DNA from: CAYMUR01 sp964393615 | Lineage (GTDB): Bacteria; Planctomycetota; Planctomycetia; Pirellulales; Pirellulaceae | Length of the DNA stretch: 24,397 bases | Direction of reading: 5' to 3' | NCBI GenBank assembly: GCA_964393615.1 | Contig: CAYMUR010000079.1 | Span: 1-24,397, forward strand | Shown here: positions 1-9,118 of the stretch, one piece after another | Numbering within the stretch: the first letter of the stretch is position 1 | Layout of the letters: the number at the start of each line of letters is the position of its first letter | The notes under the pieces: generated by a model | What the model was told of the DNA's origin: nothing | Database searches by the model: none | What the model saw: only the letters and a program-made list of their open reading frames with translations | Program-made: the position numbers and the translations under genes

Positions 1-169
1 CCGGTTTCCCGGCACCTCATTTCCAGTGAGGCCGCTAGCCATTCGCTTACCCTCCGAGTATGGCGCTGACATGCGTAGCAAGGCTTGTCGCCAAAACGAA
101 AACCAGCGTAGCAAATTCACCGACCACAGACAACCTGCGCTGTAGCAGTCAGTTCTGACCGACCAGTAT
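1..169. other. Non-coding flank downstream of rho
   Basis: No convincing coding sequence is seen on either strand. A short inverted repeat lies near the left edge (CCTCA at about 16-20 with TGAGG at about 28-32). It has no T-run on the side that would terminate rho and sits more than 130 bases beyond the rho stop, so I do not call it a terminator. Confidence 0.4.
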
Positions 170-1456
170 TCAGTCAAGCACGTTGGTTCCCGCAATCAGC
201 TGTATAAAATCATCATTCGTATTGAATTTACCCAACTGCTTGGTCAACTGCTCCATCGCATCGACATGGTGCATCGACGTCAACGTGCGCCGCAACATCG
301 TCACAGAATGCAACATTTCCTCAGAATGCAACAGTTCCTCACGCCTCGTCCCCGATTGATTGATGTCGATAGCAGGCCAGACGCGCCGGTCAGCAAGTTT
401 TCGGTCCAACACCAATTCCATGTTGCCAGTCCCCTTGAACTCCTGAAAGATCAATTCGTCCATACGACTGCCTGTATCGATTAATGCCGTTCCCACAATC
501 GTCAGAGATCCACCTTCTTCAAAAGCTCGTGCTGTTGCAAACAGTTTCTTGGGAATATCCATCGCTTTGACATCAATACCACCCGACATGGTTCGGCCGG
601 TATTACCAATCCACTTGTTAAAAGCACGGGCCAGCCGTGTGATTGAGTCCATCAATAAAAAGACATCTTGGCCCATTTCCGCCAACCGACGGCACCGGTC
701 AACTACTAATTGCGACAACCTCACATGGCTTTCGACATCCTGGTCCAGGCTACTCGCCACAACTTCACCATTCACCTGCCGACGCATGTCCGTGACTTCC
801 TCTGGCCGCTCGTCAATCAACAACACGAACAAATGAATTTCAGGATAATTGCGAGATATTGATTGACTAATCTGCCGCAACAAAATCGTCTTACCCGTAC
901 GAGGCGGTGCAACAATCAACGCCCGCTGACCTTTTCCGAGCGGCGTTAACAGGTCCATGACCCGGGTGGACAGAGGATCCGATTCTGTTTCCAAAGTAAG
1001 CCATTGCTCCGGATTAATCGGCGTTAAATCCTCAAATGTTTTAATGTTGCCATAATCGTTGGGAGAAACACCATCGACCACCGTGATCTCTCGCAGACGA
1101 GGGCCTTGCTGACGGCGGCCTTGTTGAACCATCCCGCTAATCATTACGCCTTGTCGTAACTGGTACTTTTCGATCATCGTACCAGGAACGAACGGATCAG
1201 ATCGCTCCCGGGCATAGTTAGTTTCCGGGCTACGTAAAAACCCATAACCGTTCGGATGCAATTCCAGCAATCCATAACCGGGGTGCAGGGCCAGCTGTTC
1301 TCCGTTCTCCCCCCCTTCAAATTCAGCCTTTCCAGAAGGAACCAACGATGAACTGACTGAACGGCGTCGTCGACCGCGCCCCCTGCCATTCTGTTGGCCT
1401 CGGTTCGAAGACCCTGATTTGCCGCCTGTACTCCGTCTACGTGTCTTTTTTGCCAT
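170..1456 (-). CDS. rho: Transcription termination factor Rho
   Basis: Rho is a hexameric RNA-dependent ATPase that loads on nascent transcripts and ends transcription by helicase action. The 428-residue product is close to the usual length of about 420. Residues 1-35 are a basic Arg/Gly/Ser-rich extension. The RNA-binding cold-shock-like domain covers about 58-130, with GYGLLELHPNGYGFLR. The ATPase core has the P-loop APPRTGKT (183-190), LLIDERPEEVTDM (212-224), Walker B VFLLMDSITRLARA (265-278), the Q-loop region around MSGGIDVKAM (290-299) and the R-loop region GTGNMELVLDRK (342-353). The ATG at 1456 is preceded by AGGTGATCC, a usable ribosome binding site. The gene stands alone, with no cotranscribed neighbour in the window. 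The identification is secure; the role of the basic extension is unknown, though such extensions are common in Rho outside the enterobacteria. Confidence 0.97.
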   Translation of the reverse strand: MAKKTRRRSTGGKSGSSNRGQQNGRGRGRRRRSVSSSLVPSGKAEFEGGENGEQLALHPGYGLLELHPNGYGFLRSPETNYARERSDPFVPGTMIEKYQLRQGVMISGMVQQGRRQQGPRLREITVVDGVSPNDYGNIKTFEDLTPINPEQWLTLETESDPLSTRVMDLLTPLGKGQRALIVAPPRTGKTILLRQISQSISRNYPEIHLFVLLIDERPEEVTDMRRQVNGEVVASSLDQDVESHVRLSQLVVDRCRRLAEMGQDVFLLMDSITRLARAFNKWIGNTGRTMSGGIDVKAMDIPKKLFATARAFEEGGSLTIVGTALIDTGSRMDELIFQEFKGTGNMELVLDRKLADRRVWPAIDINQSGTRREELLHSEEMLHSVTMLRRTLTSMHHVDAMEQLTKQLGKFNTNDDFIQLIAGTNVLD

Positions 1457-2325
1457 GGATCACCTGTAACTACCAAACACTGCGCAAAGCCCCAACGATG
1501 CCCATCCGTCGGTGGAACGCGCTAAATACCCATTTGAACCAACAAGGTTCCAATGGAACATCTTATGCCGAAGAGAGGATCTTCCTGTAACCTCGGCAGT
1601 TTCAAAGATTTTTAGATTGAACGAATCCGAGTTGTTGTACGGGTCGCCAGACGGTCAATTTTCACTTTCCTTTAGTGTTCCAACGCCCTTTACTACAGGA
1701 ACAGACCAACTGCTTGGATCCTGCGCTACACCGTCACTTCGACGCCGCATCGCTATGAATAGATTTAACTTGCCATACGCTTTTTACGTGGCTTCGTTGT
1801 AAGAATCGCCGGTAACCCCTACTAATCCAACGATGCAAAGTTTTGACTCTAACAACCTTTGTCCTAGCAGGGAACGGTCCAGAGAATGAATCAATTCGGA
1901 CCATGTTTTGCCTGAGTAACAGGCAGAAGCTCAACTATCGGCATCTTAATCATGTATTGGTCCGTGTCAACCTAGGTATCCGCAAAAAGATGCGAATTGG
2001 GTCAATTTTCTCAAAATCCTGGCATCCTAAACCAAATAATCCCTCAAAAGTCGGCCAATCCGTCGCAAAAACTGGCTCGTTTTTTTTTACCGACCCTTTT
2101 CCCTATTTCCTGAAAACGCTCCCACGCTGGGTCCGAAAACGGACCTTTTCAGAATGCCAGTTTCCACAACACTAACACCTCATTTACTTCTCATTACCAT
2201 TTTTGTACAGATGGACAATCGTAATAACCGATACAGGTGGCAAAGTCGAGATAGGGAGCAAGGGAATTCCGCTAGCACCCAGCCCTTCCATGTGTTGTTT
2301 TTCCTATTCAAAAAGGTGGCACGTC
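1457..2325. other. Long intergenic region between rho and the thioredoxin gene
   Basis: About 870 bp separate two divergently transcribed genes. Short open frames are present on both strands, but none has a recognisable product, a clear ribosome binding site or a signal peptide. Two small structures can be seen. One is the palindrome GTTCC-AAT-GGAAC at 1547-1559. The other is GGCCA (2053-2057) facing TGGCT (2073-2077), followed by nine T at 2080-2088. The second looks like a weak plus-strand terminator, but no plus-strand gene precedes it. The region should contain promoters for both flanking genes; I could not place them. Confidence 0.5.
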
Positions 2326-3576
2326 ATGCAATCAATCAAGCGATTCATCCTCGCATCCCTAGTACTGGTCATAACGTGCCAGGAAGAAACCAAAGCACAA
2401 GGTCCCCTCTCCTGGGCGCCTAGTATTGACGTGGCAAGACAGGTCGCTGCAAGACAAAACCAACTCGTTCTGGTGCACTTCTGGTCCCCCTCCTGTCCAC
2501 CCTGTCTACGTTTAGAGCGATCCGTGTTTAATGATCCGCAAGTCGCAGCCTCCATCAGCCGTGACTATGTTCCCGTCAAGATAAATGTTCAAAATTCCCC
2601 TACCACGGCGAGGCAATACAGCATTCAGCAGTTGCCCACGGATATCGTATTATCCAGCAACGGTCAAATTCTCTTTCGTGGAATCAGTCCCGCAACTTCG
2701 GCAGAATTTGTGGCGCACTACCAGCAGGTGGCTAACTCACAACGGTCCAAAACTGGAACTTTAATCTCCCAAGCGCCCGGCCAAAATCCAACCTCACACC
2801 AAAACGTATCGTTCAATCCCTCGGGGAAATTAGCTCATGCGCAAGGCACCTATTCGCCCCCTGGCCCAGCGTCCCAACCGACACATTCTTTTGCGCCAGC
2901 AGTGTCAAGCGACTCCACCGCGCCGACCTGGCAAAACAGTACCGGCACAGTGCATGGCGATGCTCCCAATAATCATCGTTCTCCGACTTCTCCGGACCCT
3001 TCAGGCCCTCCTACCAATCCAGAAAATAGTACGCATACGTTGTCAGGCCCGAGCCAATACGCAGGCATTCCACAACAAGAATCAGCTGCTGACTCTACTC
3101 CATCGAACACGGCTACGGCGGCTAGCGCGGCCAGTGTTTCGCCACCCGTCCTCCATGCTCCGGCGGGAAACCCACCAACCGGTATCGATGGATATTGTCC
3201 CGTAACGTTGTCCGAGCAAAGTCGTTGGCAGCTGGGAGATATTCGCTGGGGTGCCGTACATCGTGGCCGAACTTACTTGTTCGCGAGCCCAGACAGTCAA
3301 CAACGTTTCTTGGCTAATCCGGACTTTTATGCACCAATGCTTTCTGGAAACGACCCTGTCGAGTATATCGACCGTGGAAATCTCGTAGGTGGAACACGGC
3401 GACACGGTATTTTTTACCGGCAGCAAGTCTATCTTTTTACCAGCGAAGAAACACTAAATCATTTTTGGAAATCACCCGAGCGATACCACGGTGCAGCTTA
3501 TCAGGCACTTCGCCAAGCAGATGCTCTTTACCAGGCCAGAAAAACCTCCAACCGAAGCAACTCGCTGACTCCATGA
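2326..3576 (+). CDS. Exported thioredoxin-like protein with C-terminal YHS-like domains
   Basis: The predicted product of 416 residues begins with a signal peptide (MQSIKRFILASLVLVI, probable cleavage near 25). A thioredoxin fold follows, with HFWSPSCPPC giving a CPPC active site at 57-60 and a cis-proline region QQLPTD at 101-106. Residues 140-285 form a low-complexity Pro/Ser/Thr/Gln/Asn linker. Residues 288-340 resemble a YHS domain (GYCPVTLSEQ, then GRTYLFASPDSQQRFLANP and FY). A second similar unit at 341-388 has YRQQVYLFTSEETLNHF and SPERY but lacks the Cys. The frame is open further upstream, but I chose the ATG at 2326 because AGGTGG lies six bases before it and it starts a proper signal peptide. 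The likely role is periplasmic thiol chemistry or metal handling. The fusion is assigned from motifs; substrate and partner are unknown. Confidence 0.8.
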   Translation: MQSIKRFILASLVLVITCQEETKAQGPLSWAPSIDVARQVAARQNQLVLVHFWSPSCPPCLRLERSVFNDPQVAASISRDYVPVKINVQNSPTTARQYSIQQLPTDIVLSSNGQILFRGISPATSAEFVAHYQQVANSQRSKTGTLISQAPGQNPTSHQNVSFNPSGKLAHAQGTYSPPGPASQPTHSFAPAVSSDSTAPTWQNSTGTVHGDAPNNHRSPTSPDPSGPPTNPENSTHTLSGPSQYAGIPQQESAADSTPSNTATAASAASVSPPVLHAPAGNPPTGIDGYCPVTLSEQSRWQLGDIRWGAVHRGRTYLFASPDSQQRFLANPDFYAPMLSGNDPVEYIDRGNLVGGTRRHGIFYRQQVYLFTSEETLNHFWKSPERYHGAAYQALRQADALYQARKTSNRSNSLTP

Positions 3577-3605
3577 TGTGGGAATCGACTTAGTCAGGTT
3601 GACCG

Positions 3606-3627
3606 GTTCTGCGCAAGGTCACAGAAC
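3606..3627. terminator. Possible hairpin between convergent genes
   Basis: GTTCTG (3606-3611) and CAGAAC (3622-3627) form a perfect 6-bp inverted repeat with a 10-base loop. It lies 30 bases beyond the thioredoxin gene stop and about 100 bases beyond the stop of the convergent oxidoreductase gene. No T-run follows in either direction, so the call rests on position and symmetry only. Confidence 0.22.
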
Positions 3628-3730
3628 ATGGCTCTCCATGCAAAGAGCTGAACCCTTTCCACATCGAAGTTGCTGGCTTATGCCAAGCAGGAGTAGAGGG
3701 ATTGTGCCCTCTCCCGGGCTGCAGTCCGCA

Positions 3731-4816
3731 TCAAGTCCACATACGGACCTTTGTGGTTTTCCCTTGGTTCTTGGCGGATCGTTGGCAAGCGTCTAGATAA
3801 CTTTGAACCTGGGCACCACGTACAATATCCGGCATATCCGGCTTGTCAGCCTGAATCGATCGGATAAAGCGTCGATAGACGTTAGGGGTACGACGCACGG
3901 TACGCATCCGCCATTTCGAGGAAGCCCGATCGCGTCCACGACAGAGAAATAGTTTGTCGGAGCCTTGGTCGAGATCGACCCGTAATCCCCCCTCCGTACC
4001 ATGAACGGATAAGGCAACGCTATTAACATGGCCGGTTGCCCAACGTGTCATCTGACACACTCCAATCACTCCATTCTTGAAATTTAAATTGACAATTGCC
4101 GTGTCATTCGCATCCAATCGGTCCCCAGCCACCGTCGTCCTCTTCCTGCCTTGTCGATCGATCTTGGAAAAGGTGGTCAAACGGCAATCGACCGACTGAA
4201 CATCGCCCGCGATCACCGTCACCAAATCTAACAAGTGAGAACCCAGGTCACCCAATACTCCCAATGACCCCCGGGACTTCTGCAGACGCCACAAAAACTG
4301 CGGGTCTTGCCAGTGCCCCCAAATGGTATCCCCCACGAGCCATGACTGTAGATAGTGCGCCTGGACATGCCGCAAGGCTCCCAGGTCTCCGCGCTGAACG
4401 ATTTTGATCGCTTCTTGAACAGCAGAGCTGTCCCGATAGGAAAAATTGACCATGTGCCGGGTGCGACTGTGGCGTTGTGCAGCAATCGCACTGCGAGCCA
4501 CGCGTCGAGCCGTCGATAACGCAGTGGTTAACGGCTTTTCACAAAGCAGATGCTTACCTGATTTCAGAACTTGGATACAGATCGGTGCATGAAACTGATC
4601 GGGCGTTACGACACTTACCGCATCACAACAATCGACCAGATTCTGAACCGAGGAAGCCACTTGCTGGAATCCATGAACTTTGGCAAACGCCCGAGACCGT
4701 TTCGTGTCAACATCGTAACACGCATGCAATTCAACACCACGGATTTCACAATACCGCCTGGCATGCGTGTTTCCCATCATACCTGTCCCGACAATCCCAA
4801 TTTTGAGTTTGGCCAT
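3731..4816 (-). CDS. Gfo/Idh/MocA family oxidoreductase
   Basis: This family uses NAD(P) to oxidise or reduce hydroxyl groups of sugars, inositols and glycosides. The 361-residue product has the Rossmann nucleotide-binding motif GIVGTGMMGNTH (7-18). It also has the family signature CEKPLTT (92-98), whose Lys94 is the usual catalytic lysine, and LGDLGSHLLDL (188-198), whose His194 matches the conserved active-site histidine. There is no signal peptide or Tat motif, so it should be cytoplasmic, unlike many planctomycete members of the family. The ATG at 4816 has GAGGA a few bases upstream. It is the last of four minus-strand genes, 247 bp after the MFS gene; a hairpin in that gap suggests it may have its own promoter. 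A sugar or glycoside substrate is likely from context; the exact one cannot be read from the sequence. Confidence 0.9.
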   Translation of the reverse strand: MAKLKIGIVGTGMMGNTHARRYCEIRGVELHACYDVDTKRSRAFAKVHGFQQVASSVQNLVDCCDAVSVVTPDQFHAPICIQVLKSGKHLLCEKPLTTALSTARRVARSAIAAQRHSRTRHMVNFSYRDSSAVQEAIKIVQRGDLGALRHVQAHYLQSWLVGDTIWGHWQDPQFLWRLQKSRGSLGVLGDLGSHLLDLVTVIAGDVQSVDCRLTTFSKIDRQGRKRTTVAGDRLDANDTAIVNLNFKNGVIGVCQMTRWATGHVNSVALSVHGTEGGLRVDLDQGSDKLFLCRGRDRASSKWRMRTVRRTPNVYRRFIRSIQADKPDMPDIVRGAQVQSYLDACQRSAKNQGKTTKVRMWT

Positions 4817-5024
4817 GAACGTCCTCGCTAGATGGTTGTACTTGGCCCTTGGAACACCACGAATCGTCGGCCACTATTTTTTTGGCGGGGGTGAGGAGAA
4901 ACGGACTGCAAACTGAAACGGAGCATGCACGACTAGGTCGTCGCAATTCAGGACTCATCCGGACAAACTCAAAGTATCACACGTGCGCGAATTCCCCAAC
5001 AGTACATCTCAAAGACTATGCACC

Positions 5025-5056
5025 ACAGGGTTCTGAGTAAAATGGCACGACCCTGT
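5025..5056 (-). terminator. Candidate hairpin terminator after the MFS gene
   Basis: ACAGGGT (5025-5031) and ACCCTGT (5050-5056) form a perfect 7-bp inverted repeat with an 18-base loop. On the minus strand it begins seven bases after the TAG stop of the MFS gene. No clear T-run follows, so it could equally protect the mRNA end. Its position suggests the MFS and oxidoreductase genes are not simply one transcript. Confidence 0.35.
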
Positions 5057-5063
5057 CGGTCGA

Positions 5064-6542
5064 CTAACCGGCTTGCCCAAAAGAATGATCCGCCTCAGAC
5101 TTGTTTGACTCTTGCCTGTGCATCACCGCGTCGCCCAATTTAGTCGCCGGCAGTTCTGGAGAAACACCATGCAAACGACGGTACAAACCTAGTGGAAATC
5201 TCAATAGACGTAAGGGCGTTGCCCTAACCAGTTCAGAAATCACATAACGAGTGTCGCAGGAGTCGGGTTCATGGACCAACCGGGCCAGTCCAATTCCCAT
5301 CAATCTGAGTATCAAACTGATGGCAAACATACAATGAAATCCACCGATCACCACACCGGCACAGGTGACCGTCCAGGATTCAATAGCCATCAGCAGGACT
5401 CCTGACAGAATCGAAGTCAAACCGCCGACAATACCGGCCATCGCTGCCCCAGTCGCCAAGTACATGGCACGATTCTCTTGGGGAGACTTTTTAATTAGAA
5501 ATCCATTCGTCGCGACTATAATTCCTGCATTCAGTAGGGCATCGAACGTAAATACAGGAATTAAAATCCAAAGTGGCGGCAAGGAAATAAACGGAATCGC
5601 CAACAATGCGACCATGTTCAGAGGCTTGAGCGACGTACTGATAATCAATAAAGGCCGATGGCCATGACGCTCCACCAATTGACCGACGCGCCCCGACAAC
5701 AACGCGCCTCCTGCCCAGGATACAGTCCACAACACAAAAACTTGTGGTAGGCCCATTTGCAGGTACTCTAGCATATAAATGCCAATAAACGGGGCCCCGG
5801 TCATCGCGGCAAACTGCCAAAAACAAGAATACCTAATGAACGACCGAAAGCCACGGTCTCGAAAAGGGTCTGCTAACACTCGGCGCAATCGGGGTTGGGG
5901 TACAGCAGCGACTCGTGGTTCATCCACTTTCAGAAAAATCAATACGTCCACCAATCCCAACACCGCACCGACTGAAACAAGTACCGCAAAAATGATATCG
6001 ATGTGCCAGCCACTGCCGAACAGGAGCAAGGCACTTGCCGCCAAGGTCAACGAAGCAGTCCATTGCATCCCCACATGGCGCATCCCCCAAAAACGATTTA
6101 GCCCACCGTGCGGTAAATAGTCACCCATCCACGACAACCACAACGGTGTGCAAAAATGCAACATCGCATGATTTACCAGTGTCGAAAGAATCAAGCTCCA
6201 TACCCAAACCGTATCAGAGACTTGTGGAAACAGTAACGGCCCCAGCGCAATAGGCAAACAAATTAAACGCTGAAAAATTGACAAGGTGACCCACAACCTT
6301 CGGCGGTAATTCAGATGATTCACCATAACAGCAGCGGCAAACTGCATGAGGAACGTTCCTGCCGGCAATGCCCCCAGGACACCAAAATGAAAGCCGGTCG
6401 CCCCATGCATCCGCGCAAACTCCACCGTAGCCGGAGACATCGTCAACTGCGTGTAGGCCATGGCGAAGCAACCCGCCACAATAACAGCCCGCTTTGCCTG
6501 GGAAAGTGACCAAACACGGGTATTCAAATCAGTCGAGATCAA
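5064..6542 (-). CDS. Major facilitator superfamily transporter
   Basis: The product is an inner-membrane secondary transporter of about 492 residues with roughly twelve hydrophobic segments, the first at about 17-34 and the last ending near 420. A charged loop follows the sixth helix (about 205-235). The motif GRVGQLVERHGHRPLLI (284-300) matches the MFS loop signature G-x-x-x-D/E-R-x-G-R/H-R in the second half. WLSWMGDYLPHGGLNRFWGMR-type residues at 135-155 resemble the loop seen in MFS proteins of planctomycetes and Bacteroidetes. The cytoplasmic tail (about 421-492) is long and polar. The start is uncertain. I use the TTG at 6542 because an in-frame stop lies a short way upstream and the first Met inside the frame would cut into the first helix. 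No strong ribosome binding site is visible. The substrate is unknown; a sugar or oligosaccharide fits the neighbours. Confidence 0.82.
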   Translation of the reverse strand: MISTDLNTRVWSLSQAKRAVIVAGCFAMAYTQLTMSPATVEFARMHGATGFHFGVLGALPAGTFLMQFAAAVMVNHLNYRRRLWVTLSIFQRLICLPIALGPLLFPQVSDTVWVWSLILSTLVNHAMLHFCTPLWLSWMGDYLPHGGLNRFWGMRHVGMQWTASLTLAASALLLFGSGWHIDIIFAVLVSVGAVLGLVDVLIFLKVDEPRVAAVPQPRLRRVLADPFRDRGFRSFIRYSCFWQFAAMTGAPFIGIYMLEYLQMGLPQVFVLWTVSWAGGALLSGRVGQLVERHGHRPLLIISTSLKPLNMVALLAIPFISLPPLWILIPVFTFDALLNAGIIVATNGFLIKKSPQENRAMYLATGAAMAGIVGGLTSILSGVLLMAIESWTVTCAGVVIGGFHCMFAISLILRLMGIGLARLVHEPDSCDTRYVISELVRATPLRLLRFPLGLYRRLHGVSPELPATKLGDAVMHRQESNKSEADHSFGQAG

Positions 6543-6764
6543 ATGGTAGAACGATCCACAGAAAACAGGAATGAGCAGAGGCAGGACCGGTCAGGAGTTG
6601 CCAAACCCCTGAGCCAGCAACAGAGAAAAATAAATAGAGGCACCAATGTAACCTTTATCAGCTTTGGTGGCGAGACGGGAACAGGCCAACGGATGATTTT
6701 TCTTCGAATCTTCAACTTTTCCGGTCTGCGGTAGATTGCCACACCCCGATGTAAAGAAACCTTA

Positions 6765-7520
6765 TCACTCTCTCGTTGCTCGAGATGGCTGGTTGTGCGC
6801 ATCATCCGACTGCCCCTGGCTGACTTCCCCGGCAGGGCTGGAGGTCCGATTTTCCCGCAACAACTTGTCCAATAGTGGCATGGCGATTTGACGATAAAGT
6901 TTCTCAGCTAAGGGAAACTTCTTGAGCCGTTGCATGGTCTCGTACAACGGGGCACCTTCGGCTGCCGTGATTTCGACTTCCAGTAATCTTCCTTGCTCAT
7001 CAATCAAAACTGCCCAATATCTCGCAGGTGTTCCCGATTGTATTTCCTCACGCCGTAATTCGTGGAATTGTGCGCTGTCGATATGGAATGGACCGGGCAC
7101 CGGATCCGCCGCCGGCAAGGTAGCTCGTGCCTGCGTCCCTAACCAACTGTGAAATTGCGTAGCGATGGAATCCACAGAATCTGCCGAAGACTTGGCTTCC
7201 AGGCGTTCGGCCAATTCCGTCAATTCCTGGAGATTATCATCCCGAGAACGGGCTTGTGAGAAGGCAATCCGATCATTCAGTGAAGCCGTGACCAGGTCGG
7301 CCGTACGGGAGTCCACCTGAATGTCCGTGTTGATCATTAACCCCTGGGCTGCCGGGTGTACCTCTGCTTGTGCCGGACTGGCAACCAGCGAAAGTGGCGC
7401 CATACCACTCTGCTTCGAAATCCAGCGAGCTGACACAGGCCAACACGTTGCAACCGCCGCCACCACGACGTGGACACACAACGAGATAGTAAAACAACGG
7501 CCCAGCAGACTCACAGACAT
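6765..7520 (-). CDS. Single-TM protein with TonB-like layout, function unknown
   Basis: The 251-residue product has one N-terminal hydrophobic segment at about 8-27 (RCFTISLCVHVVVAAVATCW), as in TonB or energy-transducer proteins. A variable periplasmic stretch with a possible coiled region follows (about 85-128, LQELTELAERLEA). The C-terminal unit at about 165-225 has ARYWAVLIDEQGRLLEVEI and then amphipathic helices, which loosely recalls the TonB C-terminal pattern in which an output value is compared with a parameter. Genuine TonB features such as a proline-rich spacer are absent, so I do not name it TonB. The frame could begin at a TTG at 7583, but the ATG at 7520 has AAGGAG just before it, unusually close, and starts directly at the membrane segment. 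It lies 80 bp after the DUF1080 gene on the same strand and is probably cotranscribed with it. Confidence 0.65.
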   Translation of the reverse strand: MSVSLLGRCFTISLCVHVVVAAVATCWPVSARWISKQSGMAPLSLVASPAQAEVHPAAQGLMINTDIQVDSRTADLVTASLNDRIAFSQARSRDDNLQELTELAERLEAKSSADSVDSIATQFHSWLGTQARATLPAADPVPGPFHIDSAQFHELRREEIQSGTPARYWAVLIDEQGRLLEVEITAAEGAPLYETMQRLKKFPLAEKLYRQIAMPLLDKLLRENRTSSPAGEVSQGQSDDAHNQPSRATRE

Positions 7521-7600
7521 GGCTCCTTGTTTAACACGAAATGACGGCACCAACCTCACGCCATTCGTTCCAACCGGTAACAAACCACTCGTCGGTAGTT

Positions 7601-8935
7601 TTATTTTTCACCCAACCGTCTGATTTCAATATGACGGAAAGCCACGGGATCAGAGTGTCCTGCAAAACCGAAATATCCAGACATAAGGTCCTTTCCAGGA
7701 TGTGGAGCGTTATCCTTTCGTTCCTGCACCTGGTTCAAGTCGGCGTCGAGTATGACTGTTCCGTTCAGTTCAACCTGAACGGTCTTTCCACGGACTGTCA
7801 CTTGCTGAAAATTCCACTCACCAACCGGGCGCAGGTATCCACGATGGGCGGGAACAATACCATACGCAGAACCGTGATACTGCCGCGGATCCAAATCCTT
7901 ATAAGCCGGATGTTCCGAGTCGAGCACTTGCAGCTCACAAAAACCATCGACGTGCGGAACCCCATGTCCCGGGTAACGCAGTGCAAGTCCATTGTTACCC
8001 TGGGCGGGTAAGCGAAATTCGAGTCGTACTACAAAATCAGAAAACTCCTCCTGGGTAAATAACGTCCCTCCTTTCCCGGGGCGGCAGACAATAGCCCCCT
8101 CCACTACCTGGTAGTGTTCAACAGCACCTCGCCAACCCTCCAGATTTTTCCCATTAAACAACCTCATAAACTCTTCTGAACTTTGCTTGTCACGCAAAAC
8201 ACGCGTGGCTTCCTGGGGCGAAATTTCACGCACAAACAGGTTGCGCCAACGAATTTCGCCTCCGTGCGTCTGTAATTGAATCGGGCCACGTACAAATAAC
8301 GGTATATTTCTGGCGTGGTAATTTTCCATGATTGCATGATCGACAACCAATTTGCCATTCAACCAGACACTGGTTCGGGCACCAACCTGTAAAATCCTGA
8401 GCCGGTTCCATTCACCAAATGGCTTGTCGGCCAGAACGAGCGGATCTTTACCGGGAGCACCCGGGCTATTATTGAAAAGCCCTCCTGACCCCTTGATCGC
8501 ACCTAAATGAGCAAACTCGCCACCCGGAGAATAATCCCAAATTTGCACCTGGGGTGTTCCACGTAAATAAATCCCACTATCCGCTTCGGGGACCACCTTG
8601 TATTCCAACAACAATTCAATATCGCCAAACTCACGATCAGATGTCAAAAAGACGCCATGCCCGTCATTTACCAATTCACCATTTTCAACCGACCAGTGCT
8701 GCTTGATACTTTCCATCCATTCCGTGGTTTTCTGACGTCTCTCATCCTCTTCGAACGCAGCTATTTTCCGCGGATCCATTTCCGGTTGGCCATGCCAACC
8801 CGTCAGATCGGTTTTGTTAAACAATGCGCTGAATCCCGAGGGCGGTTGGACCTCCTCCGCAATCACAGAAGTCCATGCAGACAGGATCATGAACACCATC
8901 GGCAGGCAGCCCTGAGTTATGATTCGTGTTTTCAC
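7601..8935 (-). CDS. Secreted protein with two DUF1080 (3-keto-disaccharide hydrolase-type) domains
   Basis: DUF1080 domains have a concanavalin-like fold; some members hydrolyse 3-keto-glycosides, others may only bind sugar. The 444-residue product has a signal peptide (1-26, cleavage near SVIA-EE). The first domain covers about 34-237 (GFSALFNKTDLTGWHG, then SGIYLRGTPQVQIWD, KPFGEWNRLRI and WLNGKLVVD). The second covers about 255-442 (FMRLFNGKNLEGWRGA, then NNGLALRYP, CELQVLDSEH and VGEWNFQQVTV). Both keep the opening LFNGxxLxGW motif and the closing W-N segments. The start codon is GTG at 8935, with GGAGG and a 6-base spacer upstream, a strong site. Domain duplication is common in planctomycete members. 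It is the first of four minus-strand genes, which include an MFS carrier and a Gfo/Idh/MocA enzyme. Carbohydrate processing is therefore likely, but the substrate is not known. Confidence 0.9.
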   Translation of the reverse strand: MKTRIITQGCLPMVFMILSAWTSVIAEEVQPPSGFSALFNKTDLTGWHGQPEMDPRKIAAFEEDERRQKTTEWMESIKQHWSVENGELVNDGHGVFLTSDREFGDIELLLEYKVVPEADSGIYLRGTPQVQIWDYSPGGEFAHLGAIKGSGGLFNNSPGAPGKDPLVLADKPFGEWNRLRILQVGARTSVWLNGKLVVDHAIMENYHARNIPLFVRGPIQLQTHGGEIRWRNLFVREISPQEATRVLRDKQSSEEFMRLFNGKNLEGWRGAVEHYQVVEGAIVCRPGKGGTLFTQEEFSDFVVRLEFRLPAQGNNGLALRYPGHGVPHVDGFCELQVLDSEHPAYKDLDPRQYHGSAYGIVPAHRGYLRPVGEWNFQQVTVRGKTVQVELNGTVILDADLNQVQERKDNAPHPGKDLMSGYFGFAGHSDPVAFRHIEIRRLGEK

Positions 8936-9118
8936 TTATTTCCTCCGGTATCTTATGGGGATCTGATGTCACTGGTACGTGATTCAGTTTGGACAGCAGC
9001 AACCCGAAAAACAAGGGTCCATCAACCGCCTCCGATCCAAAATATTGCCTCCGACAAAAGCCAGTCAGGAAACACCTCCCCTTAGTCGGTCTGACTAGCT
9101 CAGAAAATGGTTCTCATT

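Noticed and set aside
1512..1802. Plus-strand open frame of 96 codons in the rho/thioredoxin gap
   Set aside because: No family motif, no ribosome binding site and no supporting context; likely chance.
2053..2088. GGCCA/TGGCT hairpin followed by nine T, like an intrinsic terminator
   Set aside because: The stem is only four pairs plus a wobble with a 15-base loop, and no plus-strand gene precedes it.
2203..2325. Upstream extension of the thioredoxin gene frame
   Set aside because: The extension has no signal peptide, while the ATG at 2326 has a good ribosome binding site and begins one.
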